9,018 nt of DNA from Streptomyces katrae (GCF_000966975.1 NZ_JZWV01000698.1:1-9018), one strand, 5' to 3'. Counted from the stretch's first letter, positions 1 to 6,173 are shown. Made by a program: numbers and translations. The notes: generated from the letters alone by a model not told the origin.

Positions 1-246
1 GCCCCGGGCCAGGACACGCCAGCACGGGGGCTTGGCGGAATTCTGGCGGGTCTGCCGCAGAGTGGCGGCGTCGGAGGCGTCCCTGTTCGCCAGCCCCGGG
101 ACCAGGACGGGCTTGCGCTTGCCGTCCTGGTCCCGGCGTTGCAGGTCCCCGGACGGCGCGCACTGGACGTCGAGGCCGAAGCTGCGGGAGGCGTCCTTGC
201 TCCGATCACGGCCGCGGAGCCCCGTCAGCCCCGGGGCGAAGCTGCT
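1..246 (-). CDS. Unrecognised partial coding stretch, off left edge
   Basis: The minus strand is open for about 82 codons from the end of the SGNH hydrolase gene to the window edge, with almost every codon ending in G or C, which is the local signature of coding DNA. The peptide includes the segment SRSFGLDVQCAPSGDLQRRD and further on KRKPVLVPGLANRDAS. I do not recognise the family. No ATG, GTG or TTG start with a ribosome binding site is visible in this frame, so it may be a 5'-truncated remnant that follows the hydrolase on the same strand, with its 3' end outside the window. The long plus-strand frame across the same bases is Arg/Ser/Pro-rich and looks like a shadow. Confidence 0.35.
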
Positions 247-857
247 CAGTAGCGGGGCGACATGGGACCCAGGCCCAGGGCCCGCAGGGTGTGTTCGGCC
301 ATCTGGAGGTGGCCGGCGGCGTTGGGGTGGGCCGGGTCGTCGAGCCAGGAGATGGGATCAGCGTCGCCGAAGTGCGCGCGCCAGTGGGCCTCGTGGTCGA
401 CCAGCAGGGCCCCGGTCTCCTCAGCGATCTCGCGTACGGCTTGTGCGTACGCCGGGAGCTCGCCACGGGCCTCGCGGCCGGCCACGCTGACCAACACCGG
501 CGTGTGCAGGACGGTCTGGGTCTGTGCGCCCGACCGGTCGATGATCCGTCGCATGGCGTCGCGGAACTCCGGCAGCCCGGCCAGGCCGGCCCGCGCATCG
601 TTGGTGCCGAGCGACAGGGAAAGGACGTCGGGCGCGAAGCGGCCGATGAGGTGGTCGTACGAACCGAGCACGTCCACGGCACGCCAGCCGGACACACCGC
701 TGTTGACGACGATGTCGGTCAGCCGGTCCAGCTCCCACCTGATGCGTTCCTGCAGGTGCTCCACCCAGCCGCGTGCGCCGTGGGTGTGCAGTACGGCCTG
801 GGTGATGCTGTCCCCGGCGGCCACCCACGTCATGGGCTGGGCAGACAGGCGGATCAT
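246..857 (-). CDS. SGNH/GDSL-family hydrolase (esterase/lipase-like)
   Basis: A 203-aa protein with all four SGNH blocks: G15-D16-S17-I-T (nucleophile Ser17), N52-S-G54 (oxyanion Gly), G84-T-N86-D (oxyanion Asn) and D174-P-A-H177-P-N (catalytic Asp/His). The family cleaves ester bonds in lipids, acetylated sugars or small molecules, but the substrate cannot be read from this sequence. The length is normal for a single-domain member. No signal peptide is seen, so it is probably cytoplasmic. The start at 857 is chosen because GAGGAG sits six bases upstream. An in-frame ATG at 878 would add seven residues but would place that ribosome binding site inside the coding sequence. It seems to be monocistronic or followed by the partial frame at the left edge. 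The family call is secure and the biological role is unknown. Confidence 0.93.
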   Translation of the reverse strand: MIRLSAQPMTWVAAGDSITQAVLHTHGARGWVEHLQERIRWELDRLTDIVVNSGVSGWRAVDVLGSYDHLIGRFAPDVLSLSLGTNDARAGLAGLPEFRDAMRRIIDRSGAQTQTVLHTPVLVSVAGREARGELPAYAQAVREIAEETGALLVDHEAHWRAHFGDADPISWLDDPAHPNAAGHLQMAEHTLRALGLGPMSPRY

Positions 858-1346
858 TGCGTCCTCCTCGGTGGTCATGACTTTCCAAGATCACACACAT
901 AACGCACGCACCCGCCGCGACCTTCCCCGGCCGCCGGTCTCAAGGCGCCGGACCGTCCTTCAAGATCTCGCCGGTCAAGTCCGCGGCGTCTGCTCGTTGG
1001 TCTGGTCGTGCCATTGCCTGACGCGCAATGGGCGCGGATCGAGCCGTTGTTGCCCGACCGGACGACGCAAAGGGGTCGCCGGTGGCGGGATCAGCATGAG
1101 GTGCTACACGCCGGCGCGTCATTGCGAATCAGCCGGCGCTGAGGCGACGGTCGCCGTCCTTGTCGGCGGCCGTGGCAACGGCCTCCACCCGCAGCGGCAT
1201 CCGGCCACCTGACCGGGGCCGGGCTGCTGATCCGCCCCGACGGAGAGCCGGAGTTCGGGTGGCTGTGGCTGAGCACCGTGGATGGCCTTGATGGACAACT
1301 GCGGTGCCCAGTTCTCGAAGTGCTCACATTCCGCGAAGACCCTGCG
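858..1346. other. Gene-poor gap with an IS scrap
   Basis: A stretch of 489 bases between two minus-strand genes with no intact gene. It contains the IS5-type transposase N-terminal remnant listed separately (1008-1142). From 858 to 1007 lies the upstream region of the hydrolase, in which I see no convincing promoter hexamers. From 1143 to 1346 lie short open frames with no start, ribosome binding site or recognisable domain. Confidence 0.6.
1008..1142 (+). pseudogene. IS5-type transposase, N-terminal remnant
   Basis: A GTG at 1008 opens a 44-codon frame whose first 32 residues (about 1008-1103) read like the start of IS5-family transposases common in Streptomyces, including PDAQWARIEPLLPDRT, then RGRRWRD and HEV. 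In intact members the next residues begin the helix ending in an aromatic-rich RTGTPW-type motif. Here the resemblance stops after HEV and the frame ends at TGA 1140-1142. The DDE catalytic domain is absent, so it cannot act as a transposase. No inverted repeats or target duplication are evident. It marks an old insertion or rearrangement point. Confidence 0.72.
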
Positions 1347-1730
1347 TCAGTTGGTGAGCGTTACGCAGGGCAGCCCGACGCTCTCACCGCCCCGGAAGCC
1401 TTCGGCGCACAGCCGGGTGCCGGCGGGAAAGTGGCGCTGGGGATAGACCTGGTCTCGGTAGGTGCGGAACTTGGCGACGTCTTCGACCTTGGTGTTGGCG
1501 CTCCAGTTGTTGGTGGTCCACACGCGTGCGGAGATCCGGTTCGGCTGGTTGGTGTTGGTGACCGACACCTCGACCCTGCCCAGGTAGGTTCCGGTGTCGT
1601 AGGTCTCGATGCAGACGGAGTGGTTGCACCACTTGCCGTCGGCCACTGCGGACGGCCCGGCCGTGAAAACTCCGCCGAAGGCTGCGGCGACCGTGGCCAC
1701 ACCCGTGATGATCTTTCGAAACGTGGTCAT
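1347..1730 (-). CDS. Small secreted protein with four cysteines
   Basis: A 127-aa precursor with a classic Sec signal peptide: R5-K6, then a hydrophobic stretch from about 7 to 23, and a probable cleavage after SAVA (residue 30). The mature protein of about 97 residues has exactly four cysteines (35, 40, 108, 122), suggesting two disulfides, and is rich in Thr/Asn (for example VSVTNTNQPNRISARVWTTN), as expected of a compact beta-rich extracellular domain. I recognise the type as a small exported Streptomyces protein but know no function for it. The start at 1730 fits the signal peptide, although the ribosome binding site is weak. It stands alone, with the cyclophilin pseudogene upstream on the same strand. 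Confidence 0.8.
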   Translation of the reverse strand: MTTFRKIITGVATVAAAFGGVFTAGPSAVADGKWCNHSVCIETYDTGTYLGRVEVSVTNTNQPNRISARVWTTNNWSANTKVEDVAKFRTYRDQVYPQRHFPAGTRLCAEGFRGGESVGLPCVTLTN

Positions 1731-1794
1731 GACTGCATTAACGACCAGCTCGAGACCCTGTAACCGGCCGGGCCCTTCGAGGGATCCGTGCGGC

Positions 1795-2192
1795 CTACCT
1801 TCCGGCGATCGTCACGTCTTGGAGGGTGAGCTCCTTGCGGGGGGGCGCCGTCACCTTCACCGTTCGCGTGATCCGTTCCGGGCCGGGCGACCTCCTCCAG
1901 GTACCAGTGCCCACGTTGGCCATGGCATGGGTGTCCTTGTGGTACGTCACCGTCTCATCGCCGGGTGCAGCCGTGGGGCAGGCTCTCCTTCCCGTACCTG
2001 TAGGCCGGACCGCCGGAGCCGGTCCCAGGCGGGTCTCCGCACTGGAGCACCTTCAGCACCCGGTGGTCAGGCGGTGGCAGGTGATCCTGTCGAAGAGGTT
2101 CTCGGCTGCCAGGCAGGTGAAGGAGGTGACGGTGCGGAGGCGTTCTGCCCGTTCAGATCGAGCCCGATGTCACCCAGGTTGGTCTTGAGGGC
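1795..2192 (-). pseudogene. Cyclophilin-type peptidyl-prolyl isomerase pseudogene
   Basis: Reading the minus strand from 2192 to the TAG at 1795-1797, a cyclophilin can be followed only by changing frame three times. Pieces in order: KTNLGDIGLDLNG, then ERLRTVTSFTCLAAENLFDR and ITCHRLTTG, then VLKVLQCGDPPGTGSGGPAY, then YHKDTHAMANVGTGT, and finally a C-terminal tail ending KELTLQDVTIAGR. The CHRLTT, LQCGDP.GTG.GGP.Y and AMAN.G.GT segments are diagnostic for the actinobacterial cyclophilins. Frame breaks lie near 2147 and 2060 (each explained by loss of one base) and near 1960. The segment after MANVGTGT, normally NGSQFF and the rest of the active-site core, is deleted. The N-terminal export or anchor part is not found. 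High G/C at third positions in every piece shows it was once a real gene. It would have catalysed prolyl cis-trans isomerisation, but is now non-functional. Confidence 0.82.
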
Positions 2193-2201
2193 CGCTTCAC
2201 T

Positions 2202-2555
2202 GTGCTCGCGCAGGGAGGCGTGACGGGCGGTGTGCCCACGTCCTTCGCCCTCGGCAGGGTGCACAGAGGCAGCAGTGCTGAAGCCAGACGTCGGCTCCAC
2301 ACCGCTGTCAGCCGAGGGCAGCACGACCGTGCGGACGCCCTGCTGCCACAGCTGCTGACGTTCCTGCGGTTCATCATCCGCCACGGTCTCCCCCGGACCG
2401 TCAAAGCAGGTCTGGCCATCCAGGACCGCCCGGCCGGGCCACCAAGGCCACCACTGCCGCCCCTGCCCCAGGACGACACGCGGCAGCTGCGGACGATGCT
2501 CACCCGCCTCCTGGCCGGACCGCTGTCACCGGCAGTCACCCCGTCCGCCACCTGA
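2202..2555 (+). pseudogene. C-terminal remnant of DapA/DHDPS-family aldolase
   Basis: A GTG-started frame of 117 codons. From about residue 32 (position 2295) it matches the C-terminal helices of the 4-hydroxy-tetrahydrodipicolinate synthase/N-acetylneuraminate lyase family: a G..D.A.ALLPQLL segment, then RTVKAGLAI, then PAGPPRPPLPPL, then a final QLRTML helix and a stop. The TIM-barrel core with the Schiff-base lysine and the YPR-type motif, normally some 200 residues upstream, is missing. Residues 1-31 do not resemble the family and overlap the region where the minus-strand cyclophilin pseudogene begins. I therefore read this as a truncated gene fused to unrelated DNA. No good ribosome binding site precedes the GTG (a GAGG lies 11 bases away). 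Expression as a small protein cannot be excluded. Confidence 0.68.
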
Positions 2556-2583
2556 CACGACAGGCGGGGTTTCCGCTTCCGCG

Positions 2584-2610
2584 CTGAGAGGCCAGAGGCC
2601 GGCCCCTCAG
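2584..2610. terminator. Hairpin between convergent genes
   Basis: Ten-base arms 2584-2593 (CTGAGAGGCC) and 2601-2610 (GGCCCCTCAG) pair with one A-C mismatch around a seven-base loop. The hairpin sits 28 bases after the dapA remnant stop and about 60 bases past the fic stop on the other strand. There is no T tract, which is common for actinomycete terminators, and the structure could work in both directions. Confidence 0.5.
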
Positions 2611-2671
2611 CCCTGCCGGGGTGACGCCTGCTGGAAGCCGTCCGGTGGCCGGTCCACTTCGACAAACGCGC

Positions 2672-4060
2672 CTACGACCTTGGTGCCGAGCCGGTGGCGT
2701 CGGCGGCCCGGCGGCGGGTCTCGTCAAGGTGGATGTTGATGTAGCGGACGAGGATCAGCGGGTCCTGGGGGTCGCCGGCCTCGAAGGTGACGCGGCGCAG
2801 GAGGCCGACTCCGTCGAGCGCGACGCCCTCCCGGGCCAGGACGAAGACGAGAGCGAGGAAAGCGGACCGGGCGTTGCCGTCGTCGAAGGGATGGAAGAAG
2901 CAGACGTCGAGGTAGGCACGGGCGGCGCGGGCGGTCAGGCCGAGGGGACGGCCGGTGCCGGATGCGCTCTCGGCCAGGCAGGTGTCGAAGCGGGCAGCTG
3001 TGTCCGGTCCGATGCCGTAGCGCTCCCGGCCCCCTTTGGCGAAGGCGGGCGAGGCACGGAACGGAGGCGGTTGCGGCGTGCCCAGGACGTGCTGCTGCCA
3101 TCTGCTGAGAAGTGCGTGGTCGAGTCGCGCTCCGCGTGCCGCGTCGGACCGGAGCATTTCCAGGGCGCTGAGGAGGCCTTCGGCCCGGGCCGGATCGATG
3201 GCACCGTCGAAGGCCCGGATGTCCTCCGCCGCACCGTCGCGGAGGGGCACAACCGGTCCGTCCGCACCGCTGTCCGGGATCTCGCCCCACGCCACGGACG
3301 CGCGGACCGCGAGCCAGTGCTGCACGTGGTCTTGAGCCGGGCTGTCCGCTCGGGTCTCGCCGTCCCCCGGCCGTAGGGAGAGCGCGAGCTGCTCCGCGAC
3401 GTCGTCGACCACCACCGTGTCAGGACCGGTCCAGCTGCGGAACCTTCCCCCGATCGCCTTGTCGACCAGGCCCCGGGCGGTGTCCCGCGCGACTCCCCAG
3501 CGGTCGAGGAACCAGGTGAGCACTTGACGGCAATGACCGTGCCAGCCGCTGCCGCACCCGGTACGGTCGACGACCTGCAGGATCAGGTTGCGCGCCGCAC
3601 GCTCCCACAGGATCCTCTGGTCTTCGACGGCACACAGGTCCAGCGGGTACGCCTCGAACCAGCCGGCGAGGGTCTCCAACCACTCCCGCCACTCACGCAG
3701 GGCCGCCTCGACACGGGCCAGTGTTTCTTCCGGCGTGGTGATCGAGTCCCGCGGGCAGCACCAGTTCCCCACCGGTCCGCCGTCGAAGTCACCCTCGTCG
3801 TGCGCCCAGCGCCACCCGACGGACCACCGGCCGTAGTGCTCGACCAGGGCGAACGACATGGCGTCCGCCCAGGACTCGGCCTCGCCACTGACCCAGGCAG
3901 CCATCGTGGGATCACCGAAACGAACGTCCGGGCGGGTGGGTACGCGCCGGGCCGGTCCGAGCGAACGCACCGTCCGCGCCACGGACGCGCCGTCGAAGGC
4001 TTGGCGGGCGGGGTCCACGTCGTCCCAGGTCAGGAAACGAGGGGCCAGGTCAACGATCAC
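2672..4060 (-). CDS. Fic-domain protein with variant catalytic motif
   Basis: A 462-aa protein. The C-terminal half carries the Fic signature at 390-398, HPFDDGNAR, following a helix RAYLDVCFFH. Fic enzymes usually transfer AMP or another phosphate-containing group from a nucleotide to a hydroxyl on a target protein. Catalytic His390, Phe392, acidic Asp394, Gly395, Asn396 and Arg398 are present. The usual second Gly is Ala397 and the last Arg of the canonical HxFx(D/E)GNGRxxR is Phe401, so nucleotide handling may differ. I see no (S/T)xxxE(G/N) inhibitory helix. Residues 1-270 are an uncharacterised Trp-rich N-terminal region (around 75-135 and 180-210). No signal peptide or membrane segment is visible. 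The GTG start at 4060 gives the full N-terminus, with a weak AGG upstream. It is the last gene of a minus-strand run, 83 bases after the SUKH gene. Confidence 0.88.
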   Translation of the reverse strand: MIVDLAPRFLTWDDVDPARQAFDGASVARTVRSLGPARRVPTRPDVRFGDPTMAAWVSGEAESWADAMSFALVEHYGRWSVGWRWAHDEGDFDGGPVGNWCCPRDSITTPEETLARVEAALREWREWLETLAGWFEAYPLDLCAVEDQRILWERAARNLILQVVDRTGCGSGWHGHCRQVLTWFLDRWGVARDTARGLVDKAIGGRFRSWTGPDTVVVDDVAEQLALSLRPGDGETRADSPAQDHVQHWLAVRASVAWGEIPDSGADGPVVPLRDGAAEDIRAFDGAIDPARAEGLLSALEMLRSDAARGARLDHALLSRWQQHVLGTPQPPPFRASPAFAKGGRERYGIGPDTAARFDTCLAESASGTGRPLGLTARAARAYLDVCFFHPFDDGNARSAFLALVFVLAREGVALDGVGLLRRVTFEAGDPQDPLILVRYINIHLDETRRRAADATGSAPRS

Positions 4061-4143
4061 CGCGCAAGCCTGCCACGCTCATCCGGCTCCTCAAACTGGA
4101 TTGACGACGGGCACCCTGCCGCCACCTCCGACGCACAACCCCG

Positions 4144-4731
4144 TCAGAGCTTCGGAGCCAGGCGATGGCGGTTGGGATGAGCGAGAAGCCTCGGAGAGGT
4201 AAGTTCCAGGGCCCGGTTGTCGCGTCCGGCGCTCATGTGGTTGAGCCAGCGTTCGTACCAGTCGAGGAAGTCGGTGGCGGAGGAGACGTTGGGGCCCCAG
4301 TATCCGTCGCCGTTTCCGACGAGGATGCGACCGGTGAGGGGACCGGTCACGCCGATGACACACAGGTCGGTGCAGCCCATCTCGATGATGTGGAGGAAGA
4401 GATCGCCTCCGTGGCCCCTGGGGTTTCTACCGTCGAAGCCGCGGGGTTTCCCCGGTTCCCCGCGCGGCTTCATGACCCGCAGGGAACATCGCTCCAGCGG
4501 CATGAGGCCGTAGAACGGGGCCGCCCCTGAGCCTCCGATCTGCGTGAGGAACTGCCGGTAGGCGTCGGGCAGGGCGATGTCCTGATCGGCCTCGAATGCG
4601 GCGACGCGCGCTTCCGCCAGCTTCGGACCGAGGCGAAACTCGTGTTTCTCTTCCCCGAAGGAGTGACTGCGCAGGGGTTGGAAGGGGATCGCGGCCAGCT
4701 TGCGACGCAGGCGGGGTATGCGGGGATCCAT
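4144..4731 (-). CDS. SMI1/KNR4 (SUKH) family protein
   Basis: A 195-aa protein with the SUKH fold signature: an amphipathic LPDAYRQFLTQIGGSGAAPF segment at residues 54-73, GLMPLE just after it, a glycine/arginine-rich insertion at 89-109, then DLFLHIIEMGCTDLCVIGV and the closing ATDFLDWYERWL helix at 152-163. Bacterial members are mostly immunity proteins that neutralise secreted or contact-dependent toxins, and some bind other partners. The start at 4731 is chosen because GAGAGAAG lies just upstream and the peptide before it is low-complexity. A longer frame from 4854 would overlap the small upstream ORF. It precedes fic on the same strand with an 83-base gap, so co-transcription is likely. 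The partner is not shown by the sequence. Confidence 0.83.
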   Translation of the reverse strand: MDPRIPRLRRKLAAIPFQPLRSHSFGEEKHEFRLGPKLAEARVAAFEADQDIALPDAYRQFLTQIGGSGAAPFYGLMPLERCSLRVMKPRGEPGKPRGFDGRNPRGHGGDLFLHIIEMGCTDLCVIGVTGPLTGRILVGNGDGYWGPNVSSATDFLDWYERWLNHMSAGRDNRALELTSPRLLAHPNRHRLAPKL

Positions 4732-4756
4732 CGTGCTCTTCTCTCGTTCCGTCACC

Positions 4757-4930
4757 CTACAGGGGGCCGTGGTCAACTGGCCCGAAGGTCCCTGGCAGCC
4801 GGAGGAGCCTTGACCGCCCTCCTGGCCGCACTGCCGCCACGTGGTGGACCTCACCCACTGGTGAACCCGGCAGCAGCACCGCGCCCCGGCGGGCCTTCCA
4901 GGTGATCACCACCGAGCCGCCCCACGGCAT
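4757..4930 (-). CDS. Possible small protein, 57 aa
   Basis: ATG at 4930 is preceded by GGAGAGG with an eight-base spacer, a good actinomycete ribosome binding site. The frame starts MPWGGSVVITWKARRGAVLL and its first 20 codons all end in G or C. After that the bias weakens and the peptide becomes Arg/Gly/Pro-rich, ending PVDHGPL at TAG 4757-4759. It fits neatly between its neighbours, 30 bases after the 169-aa gene and 25 bases before the SUKH start. I do not recognise the sequence. It could be a genuine small member of the cassette or the N-terminal remnant of a larger gene. Confidence 0.42.
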   Translation of the reverse strand: MPWGGSVVITWKARRGAVLLPGSPVGEVHHVAAVRPGGRSRLLRLPGTFGPVDHGPL

Positions 4931-4960
4931 CCCTAGGCCCTCTCCGATCCGCGCGGCGCA

Positions 4961-5470
4961 TCAGCTGGGGATGTCAGCGGGTCCGGTGGGAACGCCCGGG
5001 TGGGCTGCTAGGCGGCGGGCTTCGGCCATGACCTCGGCATTGACCTGGTCCACGGCTCTGTCGCCGTCCTCGAGGAACGCGTAAAGCTCGTCGAGCTCGG
5101 CAAGCCGCTGTGTCAGGGGCAGCTCGTGCCCGTAGCGCTGATGAAGGCGGAAGGTGAGCTCCCAGGGCTTCAGCTCGCCGGAGAGCACGCGTCGTGCGAG
5201 CGCTCGCGCGACGGCTTCTTGGGCGGCCACGTCGGCGACTGGATGGAGGATGAGGCCGAGTTCGTCGAGCGCTGGGGGAAGCAGGTCGTAGACGTCGTAG
5301 CCCGCCTCGGCGCGGGTGCAGGCGGCAAGCATGCGAAGGCCGGGGGTGTCGAGTCCGGCGACGAGCGCGTCACAGGCGGCGTCGACGACCTCGCCGGCAC
5401 TGATTTCCCCCGCACTCCAGAGGGCGGCATGGTCCTGTAGAGCGATTGCTGCTGCTTCGGTCGACGTCAC
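4961..5470 (-). CDS. Conserved-looking protein of unknown function, 169 aa
   Basis: A 169-aa, acidic, largely helical soluble protein with typical coding bias. Features are an N-terminal helix pair (AAAIALQDHAALWSAGE), a central VVDAACDALVAGLDTPGLRM segment (29-47), DLLPPALDELGL (62-73), then ARRVLSGELKPWELTFRLHQ (92-111), a pattern I associate with small uncharacterised Streptomyces proteins that carry no assigned function. There are no membrane segments, signal peptide or catalytic motif. The GTG start at 5470 overlaps the stop of a three-codon ORF (see 5467-5478). It is the first gene of the minus-strand run ending with SUKH and fic. Confidence 0.74.
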   Translation of the reverse strand: MTSTEAAAIALQDHAALWSAGEISAGEVVDAACDALVAGLDTPGLRMLAACTRAEAGYDVYDLLPPALDELGLILHPVADVAAQEAVARALARRVLSGELKPWELTFRLHQRYGHELPLTQRLAELDELYAFLEDGDRAVDQVNAEVMAEARRLAAHPGVPTGPADIPS

Positions 5471-5478
5471 TCGCCCAT
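5467..5478 (-). promoter_or_regulatory. Three-codon leader ORF overlapping a GTG start
   Basis: The minus strand reads GAGG, five bases, then ATG GGC GAG TGA. The best-placed ribosome binding site thus serves this mini-ORF, whose stop overlaps the GTG start of the 169-aa gene as GTGA. This could give translational coupling, or could be a former ATG start put out of frame by an indel. Confidence 0.35.
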
Positions 5479-5528
5479 GATTGCCTCAGGGTGTGTCCCG
5501 GTCGAACAGGTTTCGTCGAAATCGCTGC

Positions 5529-5717
5529 TCAGCGGCCTGGTGCAGCAGGGCCGGTGCAGCGTCGGCGTAGCACATTGGTGCGCTGATGCGGTTCGGCCTT
5601 ACGGTCGTAGCGGCGGCGGTGGTGTCGGCGGGGGCCAGCGAGCCAGGCCATGGCCATGATCCAGCGATGGCGGCCGAGCCGTGGGGAGGACTCGATTCCC
5701 TTGCGGGCGATGCGATG
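5529..5717 (-). pseudogene. IS5-like transposase, C-terminal remnant
   Basis: The minus strand from 5717 encodes HRIARKGIESSPRLGRHRW, then AMAWLAGPRRHH, then RRRYDRKAEP, which closely follows the C-terminal end of IS5-superfamily transposases (usual form RIARKG.E.S.RLGRHRW..ERT..WLAG.RRL..RYERK.EHFLAF). The catalytic Glu normally in the ERT segment is lost: the sequence has IMAMAW. After RKAE the frame ends at TGA 5529-5531, while the expected ending (ISAPMCY in place of IA..LICY) appears in another frame that stays open to about 5486. The N-terminal two thirds are missing, so it is inactive. It lies just upstream of the 169-aa gene, whose start region may derive from the element edge. Confidence 0.72.
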
Positions 5718-5789
5718 GGCCGGAGAAGGCGTACACCAGGCCGGCCCGCAGATGTCGGTCCGTGAGGAGGCCGAGGTCTGCCGGTGGCC

Positions 5790-6173
5790 TTAAGCCGAGA
5801 ACTCCTTCAGCCGGTTGACCTCTGCCGCGTGTTCGCTGAGTCGATGCCCTGTACTGCCCGAGGTGTAGAGGACCGTGCCCACCACGGCCGTCGGGAGTGA
5901 GAGCAGCAGCAGGGCGAGGAGCCCCGCCCAGTCGCGTTCGGCGGTGCAACGGGTGCCCTCGGCGTCGGCGTAGCCCTCGTAGGGGCGGCCCCGGTCGGTC
6001 TCCTTCGTGTAGAACACGCGGGACTGGCACTTCGAATCGTCGCCTCCCGTCACAGAGTAGGGGAGCACCAACTGGGCGGCGATCCAGAGCCAGATGCCGG
6101 CGGAGGCGGCCAACAGACAGAACCCCCAGGCCTGCCTGCGCCGGGCGCGCCCACGGAATGCGTTGTCATACAC
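5790..6173 (-). CDS. Two-helix membrane protein, unknown function
   Basis: With the GTG at 6173 the product is 127 aa. Basic residues RGRARRR (7-13) precede a first membrane helix of about 16-38 (WGFCLLAASAGIWLWIAAQL). A polar loop of about 43 residues with two cysteines (49, 76) follows, then a second helix of about 82-104 and a short tail. The positive N-terminus predicts cytoplasmic ends and an external loop closed by one disulfide. GAGAG five bases before the GTG supports this start. Upstream in-frame starts at 6185 or 6332 would add Arg/Gln-rich sequence that looks non-native. Its start overlaps the stop of the preceding frame by eight bases (GTGTATGA), suggesting coupling. The family is not recognised. 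Confidence 0.7.
   Translation of the reverse strand: MYDNAFRGRARRRQAWGFCLLAASAGIWLWIAAQLVLPYSVTGGDDSKCQSRVFYTKETDRGRPYEGYADAEGTRCTAERDWAGLLALLLLSLPTAVVGTVLYTSGSTGHRLSEHAAEVNRLKEFSA

Noticed and set aside
262..1212. Long plus-strand open frame opposite the SGNH hydrolase
   Set aside because: It is antisense to a gene with all four catalytic blocks, is Arg/Ser/Pro-rich and has no domain. It is a high-GC shadow frame.
1190..1340. Plus-strand peptide LTGAGLLIRPDGEPEFGW, somewhat like the end of flavin monooxygenases
   Set aside because: The similarity is short and generic, no start or further motif is visible, and I could not follow it on either side.
2153..2665. 170-codon minus-strand frame across the dapA remnant
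   Set aside because: Arg/Ser-rich with poor third-position bias, while other frames in the same place show dapA-like and cyclophilin-like peptides.
2621..3376. 251-codon plus-strand frame opposite fic
   Set aside because: Antisense to the Fic motif region; composition (Gly/Glu/Val-rich) is that expected of a mirrored high-GC gene.
1008..5717. The two transposase remnants as ends of one composite element
   Set aside because: They are different parts of different IS5 subgroups in opposite orientation, with no matching inverted repeats seen, so a single transposon carrying the cassette is not supported.
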